Source of the DNA: a bacterium | Lineage (GTDB): Bacteria > UBA9089 > UBA9088 > JAGUXG01 | Direction of reading: 5' to 3' | Length of the DNA: 8,768 nucleotides | Assembly (NCBI GenBank): GCA_020061965.1 | Contig: JAGUXG010000012.1 | Coordinates: 1 to 8,768, forward strand | Shown: positions 1-6,100 of the stretch, one piece after another | Layout: every line of letters begins with the position of its first letter | Position numbering within the stretch: the stretch's first letter is position 1 | The notes under the pieces: model-generated | What the model was told of the DNA's origin: nothing | Database searches by the model: none | The model's input: the letters and a program-made list of their open reading frames with translations, nothing else | Made by a program: the position numbers and the translations under genes

Positions 1-249
1 ATAAGAGAGCTTTACCACCAAGGATTCAACTATCTATTATTGGATCAAGACAAGCATCTTTTTATTGGATCGGCTTCCTATGAGACCGCTTTTGCTAAAA
101 TGGTTAATTTGGCAACACCTGTATTTAAGACCCCTCATACTACTACAGTCTTTCTTTACGATAGCTTTGATTCCAAGGCAAGAAAAGCAATATTATCAGA
201 ACCTATGGTATTAAGTGTATACGATATGAAAGATATATTGGGTGAGTAG
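1..249 (+). CDS. C-terminal end of a probable membrane glycosyltransferase (5' end outside window)
   Basis: The frame is open from the first base, so the gene begins upstream; 82 residues are visible before the TAG stop at 247-249. A TTG at 40 could be read as a start, but the in-frame residues before it (IRELYHQGFNYLLL) continue the same fold, so it is internal. The visible part is soluble, with no membrane segment, and has the pattern of the C-terminal extracytoplasmic domain that follows the membrane helices in some GT39/ArnT-like enzymes: a helix, then 'GxxYLLxD', then a short helix and a 'VFLYD' strand. The complete GT-C enzyme starting 9 bases downstream supports this, suggesting a two-gene glycosyltransferase operon. 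The assignment rests on a short tail and neighbourhood, with no catalytic residue visible, so it is tentative. Confidence 0.5.
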   Translation: MRELYHQGFNYLLLDQDKHLFIGSASYETAFAKMVNLATPVFKTPHTTTVFLYDSFDSKARKAILSEPMVLSVYDMKDILGE

Positions 250-258
250 TTACAAAAA

Positions 259-1590
259 ATGAAAGAACAGAAACTCCTTTATTTAATAATATTTTTTAGT
301 CTCTTTATACGGTTACTTATAGCCTTTCCAGGGTTGGTTTCTAATAAGCCCGAAAGATTTTTCTTTCGTCCAGATTCTGGAGGTTATATTCAGCCAGCAC
401 TGGCACTTTTAGCTACAGGAAGATATAATGTATCGCCAGACTGTGAAAAATCTGCTACTACACGTGCTCCTGGATTTCCAGCATTTCTTGCAGGGTTATT
501 TGCTATCAGCAAAGAGGTGAGATTTCCAGTAATAGTCTTCTGTCTTCTCAGTTCCCTCACCTGTTTGTCAATCTTTTATACAGGAAGGCTTTTAGGAGGA
601 GCAATGGTAGGTTTTATTGCGGCAACCCTCTTTTGCCTTAACATCACCAGCATTGCCATCTCTCCACTTTACTTATCAGACACCATATTTGTATTCTTTT
701 CTGCCTGGCAACTTTATTTTTTCGCAAGATTTTACTTCAAAGGGAAGCTTTATGACCTTTGGTTTGCGACTGTCCTATATGGAATTGCTACTCTAATCCG
801 ACCTGTAAGTTTGCTATGGATAATCCCTTGTGCATTTTTGGTGTTGATATTTACTCGCATAACCTTTGCCAAACGACTGACTGGAATTGCAGGTTGTATT
901 ATTATATCAATCTGTTTGCTTTTACCATGGATGTTGAGAAATCAGTCAGTTGGAGCTGGCTTTCGTTTAGAGACCAATGTTTCTGCTGACACCATACATT
1001 ATTATTATGCAGCATTGCTCTCTAAGGTGACTGGCGAGTCTACGGAAAGTATAAAAAAGAGACGCATAGCAGAGGCAGAGAAGGAATTTACTACTCATCC
1101 TGAAAGGTATCCAGATGAGGATGCTCGCATTCAATATATGTTAGAGGAGACAATAGAGGTTATTCGTAAACATCCTTTCACCTATATTAAGCTCCATCTC
1201 TTTCCGGTATATCTCTTGTTGCCTGATGTAGCAACCTTCTTTGAATTATTAAATTTTACGCAGGAAGGAAGGGGTACTGTTGATATTCTTACGCGCAAAG
1301 GCATAATCCCTGCAACAAAACACTATTTCGGAGATAAGATATGGCTTCTATTTCTTGTTTTGCCCCTTCTTTTTGTTGTCTTTATTACATATCTTGGTTG
1401 TGCAATTCAATTATGTCTATGGATTATTCAAAAAAAGTGGTCCCTCTTCTTCTTATTCTTGGCATTCGTCTACTATTATCTGGTTCTGCCCGGTCCAGTT
1501 ACAGCACCAAGATTTCACTTGCCAGCACTCCCTCTGATGAGTGTAATGTCTGCAATGGTTATATGTAGACTCAAGAATAGGAGACGATAA
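259..1590 (+). CDS. GT39/PMT-like integral membrane glycosyltransferase (GT-C fold)
   Basis: 443 residues with roughly ten hydrophobic helices (about 5-23, 90-108, 113-133, 137-157, 168-185, 187-204, 208-225, 362-385, 395-412, 418-435). The first extracytoplasmic loop carries an acidic motif 'RPDSGGY' (37-43) and then 'TRAPGFPAFLAGLF' (68-81), the hallmark arrangement of the ArnT/PMT superfamily. 'LSDTIFVFF' (139-147), 'GIATLIRP' (175-182), 'PWMLRN' (223-228) and 'APRFHLPALPLM' (416-427) are further family-like landmarks. The enzyme should transfer a sugar from a polyprenyl-phosphate donor to an acceptor outside the cytoplasmic membrane; neither sugar nor acceptor can be read from the sequence. 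A charged helical loop (about 255-312, with 'IRKHPFTYIKL') is typical of bacterial members. The ATG at 259 is preceded only by a weak GGTGAG (241-246) inside the upstream gene's end, and the 9-base gap suggests co-transcription. It converges with the PorV-like gene 26 bases away, with no clear terminator between them. Confidence 0.85.
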   Translation: MKEQKLLYLIIFFSLFIRLLIAFPGLVSNKPERFFFRPDSGGYIQPALALLATGRYNVSPDCEKSATTRAPGFPAFLAGLFAISKEVRFPVIVFCLLSSLTCLSIFYTGRLLGGAMVGFIAATLFCLNITSIAISPLYLSDTIFVFFSAWQLYFFARFYFKGKLYDLWFATVLYGIATLIRPVSLLWIIPCAFLVLIFTRITFAKRLTGIAGCIIISICLLLPWMLRNQSVGAGFRLETNVSADTIHYYYAALLSKVTGESTESIKKRRIAEAEKEFTTHPERYPDEDARIQYMLEETIEVIRKHPFTYIKLHLFPVYLLLPDVATFFELLNFTQEGRGTVDILTRKGIIPATKHYFGDKIWLLFLVLPLLFVVFITYLGCAIQLCLWIIQKKWSLFFLFLAFVYYYLVLPGPVTAPRFHLPALPLMSVMSAMVICRLKNRRR

Positions 1591-1616
1591 ACTTTGGCTG
1601 GGTTGTAAAATTGCCT

Positions 1617-2525
1617 TTACTGCCCAAAATGAGTGGCAAAGGAGAGGCGAGAGGTGTCGCCAAGTTCATTGTAGGGAACATAGGCATAGTCAATCTGGAA
1701 GGTATTTATTTTTAGACCCACACCAAGGCTGACGCCAATGCCAAGGTCAGAGAAGACTTGAGAGTTGTAACCTCCACGGAGGGTTAAGTTTCTGTTTATC
1801 TGCCACTCTGTGCCAAGAGAAATTCTCCAATCGTTATCCATTGGTTTCACTAAGTCCAAAAGAAGCTTGGCATCTTCATTCATCAACCTATAAACTGCAC
1901 CGAGTTTCAATGTAATAGGCATCTTATCTTCTTCTCGGATAAACTTTATCTTTGGACCTATATTGGCAACCACTATAGCCAAAGAAAGCCCATCTACCAT
2001 TGGTGGCTTATAAATCTCGCCGACATCAATGGCAAAGTTGTAGGTCTTGTCCTTTTCTATCTGCTGACTTACCCATTTAGCAGATAAGCCAAAGTAGTTC
2101 CTTGGCGAAAACCTTTGACTATAGCTGAAGCTGACTGATAGATCCTTAGCATCAAAATCCTCTATCTTCTTTGGTGGACTGCTATCATCATAGCCGAAAA
2201 TCTTTGGTGTTTGAAGGTATAAAGCAGATGCACCTAAGGCATTATCCTTATTGATGGGTGCAGAATAGCCAATAAATCCATACCTTATCTCATCAATCCA
2301 TAAGCCTCCACAGGTTATAGCCTCAGCCATTCTTAATTGGGAAAGACCTGCAGGGTTATAGTAGCAAGCAGAGGCATCATCTGCCAGAGCAGAAAAAGCT
2401 CCACCCATAGAGGCTGCCCTTGCCACAGGGTCAATCTTTAGAAACTGTGCCCCACAGACACCCTTTGAAGTATCTGCCCATATTGGAAAAGCCAAAATCA
2501 AGGCTAATATCAATAATCTCTTCAT
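1617..2525 (-). CDS. PorV/PorQ-family (UPF0164-type) outer-membrane beta-barrel protein
   Basis: 302 residues from the ATG at 2525-2523. This start is chosen because GAGGT (complement of 2531-2535) sits 5 bases upstream and the protein then begins with a clean signal peptide: MKRLLILALILAFPIWA, with probable cleavage before D18. The frame is open further upstream to an ATG at 2579, but that would place 18 odd residues ahead of the signal peptide. The mature N-terminus has the family signature: 'GAQFLKIDPVARAASMGGAF' (25-44), then 'ADDASACYYNPAGL' (48-61), where the NPAGL turn is diagnostic. The rest is alternating beta strands with 'GGLWIDEIRYGFIGYS', 'GLSAKW' and 'LTLRGGYN' strand motifs, ending in an aromatic strand 'SFATHFGQ'. 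In Bacteroidetes PorV is the outer-membrane shuttle of type IX secretion that recognises C-terminal sorting domains; family members elsewhere are mostly uncharacterised. It is shorter than classical PorV (about 380-390). Its neighbour on the same strand ends in such a sorting-type domain. Confidence 0.87.
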   Translation of the reverse strand: MKRLLILALILAFPIWADTSKGVCGAQFLKIDPVARAASMGGAFSALADDASACYYNPAGLSQLRMAEAITCGGLWIDEIRYGFIGYSAPINKDNALGASALYLQTPKIFGYDDSSPPKKIEDFDAKDLSVSFSYSQRFSPRNYFGLSAKWVSQQIEKDKTYNFAIDVGEIYKPPMVDGLSLAIVVANIGPKIKFIREEDKMPITLKLGAVYRLMNEDAKLLLDLVKPMDNDWRISLGTEWQINRNLTLRGGYNSQVFSDLGIGVSLGVGLKINTFQIDYAYVPYNELGDTSRLSFATHFGQ

Positions 2526-2530
2526 TTCAC

Positions 2531-2535
2531 ACCTC
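2531..2535 (-). promoter_or_regulatory. Shine-Dalgarno site of the PorV-family gene
   Basis: GAGGT on the - strand, 5 bases before the ATG at 2525. It decides the start: none of the alternative in-frame starts upstream gives a signal peptide at the N-terminus. The same bases encode the last residues and stop of the degraded MNT frame (TGA at 2529-2527). Confidence 0.75.
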
Positions 2536-2537
2536 AT

Positions 2538-2565
2538 AATATTTTTTGTAAAACAAAAAAATATT
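2538..2565. promoter_or_regulatory. Perfect 10-bp A/T-only inverted repeat upstream of the PorV-family gene
   Basis: Arms AATATTTTTT (2538-2547) and AAAAAATATT (2556-2565) are exact reverse complements, separated by 8 bases. The site ends 12 bases before the PorV-family start codon and overlaps the point where MNT similarity stops. It could be an operator, part of an AT-rich promoter region, or only a by-product of A/T-rich sequence at the deletion scar. As an RNA hairpin it would be weak because it has no G-C pair. No convincing -35/-10 pair with normal spacing was found. Confidence 0.35.
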
Positions 2566-2597
2566 TTCAAGTTCTTCAATATACCGTTTTACCACCT

Positions 2598-2783
2598 CTA
2601 TAATTGAAGCTGTTTTAACAGCCATCCTTTTATCTCCTTAATCTTTTTTAAGAGTTTTTCTATGGTCAGATGTCCAAAAAATAGGGCATAAGGATAATCA
2701 CCTTTCTCAAAAAGATGCTCCATCACTCTCCAATCCTTTTCTGCGACTTCAATCCAGTAATTAACCTTCTCCTCTTTGGTCAT
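2598..2783 (-). pseudogene. HEPN-domain protein with an internal deletion (antitoxin/toxin-pair remnant)
   Basis: 61 residues from ATG 2783; a GTG one codon earlier (2786) is an alternative start, and neither has a good ribosome site. Residues 1-46 match the first two helices of the HEPN family closely: 'YWIEVAEKDWRVMEHLFEKG' followed by 'YPYALFFGHLTIEKLLK', where the alF-ahltIEKlLK helix is diagnostic. Intact members are about 125-135 residues. Here the sequence jumps after 'EKLLK' to 'KIKEIKGWLLKQLQL', which resembles the C-terminal helix of such proteins (ending W-L-K/R-x-x-L). The simplest reading is loss of about 70 middle residues, including the RX4-6H RNase motif. The alternative is a plain 3' truncation fused to sequence upstream of the MNT start. 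HEPN-MNT pairs act as type VII-like toxin-antitoxin modules in which the MNT partner modifies the HEPN RNase. This copy lacks the catalytic part and is probably inactive. Confidence 0.72.
2634..2639 (-). promoter_or_regulatory. Shine-Dalgarno site of the MNT remnant
   Basis: AAGGAG on the - strand, 8 bases before the ATG at 2625-2623 and inside the HEPN remnant's coding sequence. It shows that the 32-codon frame starts at a former authentic translation start and that the two genes were translationally coupled. Confidence 0.65.
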
Positions 2784-2800
2784 CACCCATTATTTTCTTT

Positions 2801-2848
2801 GCCACAGATTTTCTTTAGATTAAAGATTTATCCGTGTTTATCCGTGGC
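2801..2848. repeat. Intergenic repeat: imperfect inverted repeat with tandem TTTATCCGTG units
   Basis: GCCACAGAT (2801-2809) pairs with ATCCGTGGC (2840-2848), with one mismatch in DNA that becomes a G-U pair in the - strand transcript. Between them are a 5-bp hairpin, CTTTA/TAAAG (2813-2817 and 2821-2825), and two exact tandem copies of TTTATCCGTG (2827-2836 and 2837-2846). Similar GCCACAGATT...ATCCGTGTTTATCCGTGGC sequences are familiar as dispersed intergenic elements in many environmental genomes; that is recalled knowledge and was not searched. The element lies 13 bases beyond the stop of the giant gene. It could form a 3'-end hairpin on its transcript, but no T-run follows, so it is not a classic terminator. 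Confidence 0.6.
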
Positions 2849-2860
2849 TAAAAAATTCCT

Positions 2861-3133
2861 TTATTTAATAACAGCAAACCTCCTGACAATTTTATCGCCT
2901 GTTCTATCCTCAATCACAGCAAAATATACACCAGAAGCAACCATTTCACCAGAATTATTCTTTAGGTCCCATGTCCATTGCGTACCAAAGACATCTTCCT
3001 TCTTAAAGACAAGCTCCCCTGATAGATTGAAGATGGAGATCTTGACACATCCATTCAGATTCTCAAACTTTATGGTGGTATGCTTATTGGACTTAAATGG
3101 GTTTGGTCTCACAATCACGCCACCCAGTTCCAA
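2861..3133 (-). other. C-terminal FlgD-Ig / type IX secretion (type A)-like sorting domain
   Basis: The last 90 residues. 'VRPNPFKSNKHTTIKF' opens the domain, with PNPF encoded at 3095-3106. 'VKISIFNLSGELV', 'WTWDLKNNSGEMVASGVYF' and a final strand 'KIVRRFAVIK' at the very C-terminus follow. This 'PNPF - y-l-G-v - WDg-n-G - v-sGvYf - K' order is shared by FlgD Ig-like domains and type A type IX C-terminal sorting domains. In Bacteroidetes such domains direct translocation and surface attachment through PorV. The strict location at the protein end and a PorV-family neighbour favour the sorting role, but the two domain types cannot be cleanly separated by eye. Confidence 0.75.
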
Positions 3134-6100
3134 TCCAACTGGGTTTCCAACAGCATAGATAGAAAGATGGGAGATTCTGCATTCAACCCTATCCTGGGCT
3201 GGATATGTTATCTGTGGACCCTCTACCAATCTCCAGCCATCTTGGGTAAGCTGATAAATTCTATAGGAAAGGTCATCTTCTTCATTTTTTGGGTCTGGGT
3301 CATTATAAGGCAAAATGAGCACCAATTCTTTTGCAGGCTGTGTGGGAATGCCGCTTGGGGTTAAAGCCAATATCTCATAGATAGAACCCGAGAGGATGTG
3401 TCGGATTGGTGGCATAGCTTGTCTTGTCTCTACCGTCATCTTATTTTCGTAAGTGAAGGTTACAGAACCAGAAAATGCTTCCTTTGGAATCGCCACGGAA
3501 AAAGTAGAACTCCCAACTACATAATCCTTATTTGGTTCAACAACCTTATAAAAATCAACCACCCTTATGCCATCAGAAGTCTTATAACCTCCCCAACCAG
3601 CTATATTCTTTGACCTCACCCTATAGTAGTATAGCCCATTTGTCCTTCCTGAAATACTATACCACTCATCAGATGGACTGATGGTATTGCTCAGGGTATT
3701 CCATGTGCCTGTCCCTACCCTCTCCTGTATCTCATAATAAAGGATTCCATCTGCCCTCGGAAGCCAGACCCTGTAATTGCCATCAGTATCTGCATCTGCG
3801 TCCCCTGAAATCTCATCCTCTACTGAACCTTCATCTGCGTCTTCAACCGGCAGACCAGAGAGAACAGGTGTTGTGCCCATAACCCCTATTGGAATAGAAG
3901 CAACTGTCACTGTCTCTAAGCCTTTTGTAGTGATGGTAGCATAGTTTATAATCTCTCCAGTATCAGTTAGCACCTGGCCACCAAGGGTAATATCCCTACT
4001 TCCAAGAGACGGAATACTTCCGATATTCCAGACAATTATGTTATTGCTGAAGGTATCGCCTGTGCAGTATACACCCTTCGGAATATAAGAGGCAGTAAAG
4101 AAAGGATTGGTTCCACCCTCTAAAAGCTCTTTGATATATCCGCCTGAAACCTTCAGCTCAAATCTCTTGTCGATGTACGTAATATTCACCTTGGCCGAAG
4201 ATTTGTTTATTTCATTAAGTAAAGCATTTATCGTCGGGTAATTGGGGTTATTTATTGGCTTTGATGTGTATTCCCCAAAGTTTGTCTTTATCTTTATCCA
4301 GCCATTAACAACACCATTATCAAACTGCGACCAGCCATCAGCATTATTGATATTGACATCTATCTCCTTTGCACTCCTTGCTGTATCAACAGAAAGTCCG
4401 AATGGAAGTGCATCCCTGATGACAACACTATCTGCCCAAGTATCGCCATCATTCTTGACCCTTATCGTCCAAAGGAGGTATGCACCATAGCCTACATCTG
4501 TATTAGGAGAGACATCCTTAGTTGAATTGCTGAGGTTTGGACCACTATCTATGGTCAGGGTAGCACAAAGAATCTGCTTCTGCAAAACCTCATTGCTCTC
4601 TATATAAGCCTGATTGGCAATAATCGTACCATTTGCAAGAGGAGAGGCCACCTTAGCCGAGAAGGTTATACTACCCTTTGTCCCTGTTCCTAAGTTGCCG
4701 AGACTCCACGAGATATTATGGAAGATTTTATCATAGATACCACCATTTGAAATGGTTGATGTATCAACCATTAAGTTAGAATTAAGCACATCTTTAATTA
4801 TCAGATTGCTTACAGGGGCACTCCCCTTATTTTCATAGTTAATAGTATAGCCAACAATATCCCCTGGTCTTGCCCTACCCTGAAGCCTCATAGTAGGTGA
4901 TGTAACCGTCTCAGTTGCCAGAAGCTGCGGTGCTATCACGGTTGATATTGCAAATCTCGTTGTTGTTCCCCAAATACCATAATAAGAGCGATAGGTAAAG
5001 GTAGCCCAGCTTTGAATCTGTGTGCCATTTAATGTAGAAAGATTGACCTTTGTCTTGAATTTAATATTGCCCTTTGCCTTTGCTTTCACTTCGCCAACAA
5101 GGAGACCAGAAAATAAAGGAGACTCCCCATTTATATCAGTAAGCGGTGAACCGTCTTTCCAAGTGGAATTCTTCTCATAGTTAGTGTTTGCAGGATAACT
5201 TGCCTTGATACGGACATCATAAGCAGAGACATCGCCTGTATTCTCATAAGAGCAGGTAAATTCCAAGGTCTCGCCACAACCTATAGTAGCCTTGTCAACA
5301 TTAACAAGGCAATAGAGGTTTGCATCATAACCGACTATATTCCTTGTCTCATTACTCTTAACAGACGGAGCCTCCTTGCTCTCTATCGTGGCAGAGCAAG
5401 TTATTGTCGCACCGCTTCCTGCACCTGTAACTTTGGAGGAGAAACTAAGATACTTCTTCTCCCCTGAATAGACGCTGCCAATATTCCAACTGATAGTTCC
5501 TAAAGATACGACCCCTCCCCCTGCATCCACAACACTGAGTTTACTATCAAGATAGGCTACCACCTTCACATCAGTTGCATTCTCTTCACCTATATTCTCA
5601 TAGCAAATAGTGTAGCCTATTGTTCCATTGGGTGCCACAGGAGACTGCTCCCTCGGATTATTCTCCATAGTAATAGTAAGGTTTGAAGATGGCCCGAATA
5701 TCCAGACCCTATCCTCTGAGGCAATATATACCCTTCCATTAGCAATGGCTGGACTGCTCTGGCTCTTTCCGATATTATAGCTCCACTCCTTGCCTCCATT
5801 TATAGCATTCAAGCCATAGATATAGCCATCAGCAGAAGCGACAAAGACAAGATTATCAGCAATAGCTACCTGACCCTTGATTGGACCGCCCGTAGGAAAG
5901 CTCCACAACTCTCGGCTTGCTGTGCCCATAATATCAATGCCATAGACCCTGCCGTTATCTACCCCAAAGTAAATGGTATTATTGAAGATAGCCGGGGTTG
6001 GATTTATAGGAGACTGGACATCTATGACTATAGAATGTGTCGCACCTGTCCCTGTGCTATTTATCCTGTATAGCTTTCCATCACGAGAACCAGCATAGAC

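Larger units (their letters stand above)
2527..2625 (-). pseudogene. Remnant 5' end of a MNT-type nucleotidyltransferase (HEPN partner)
   Basis: A 32-residue frame beginning MAVKTASIIEVVKRYIEELE and ending EV at a TGA (2529-2527), one base before the PorV-family ATG. The first 20 residues have the pattern that precedes the 'LFGSxARG' loop in minimal nucleotidyltransferases: a hydrophilic start, then one amphipathic helix. The GSx10DxD catalytic motif and all later parts are missing. A strong site AAGGAG (complement of 2634-2639) sits 8 bases before the ATG, so this was a real start. It overlaps the end of the HEPN remnant by 28 bases in another frame, a tight coupling typical of HEPN-MNT pairs. 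After residue 20 the sequence (IFLFYKKYYEV) is A/T-rich; the 'IFLF' is reminiscent of the family's 'IFLFGS' strand but may be chance. The identification is supported mainly by the adjacent HEPN fragment. Confidence 0.6.

Noticed and set aside
1591..1616. Bidirectional terminator between the convergent genes
   Set aside because: The 26-base gap has no strong stem with a T-run on either strand; only a weak TTTGG/CCAAA pairing with a long loop can be drawn.
2526..2579. Longer N-terminus for the PorV-family protein starting at 2579
   Set aside because: It would put 18 A/T-rich-encoded residues before a well-formed signal peptide. The ATG at 2525 has a GAGGT site 5 bases upstream, and the extension overlaps the MNT remnant in another frame.
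2715..3158. Open frame of 147 codons on the + strand
   Set aside because: It is antisense to the 3' end of the giant gene and the HEPN remnant. Its product has no recognisable family pattern, while the opposite strand encodes clear domains across the same bases.
5617..5799. Open frame of 60 codons on the - strand, overlapping the giant gene in another frame
   Set aside because: It runs within the propeller/DUF11 coding region, has no family signature and no ribosome site, and is best explained as a shadow frame.
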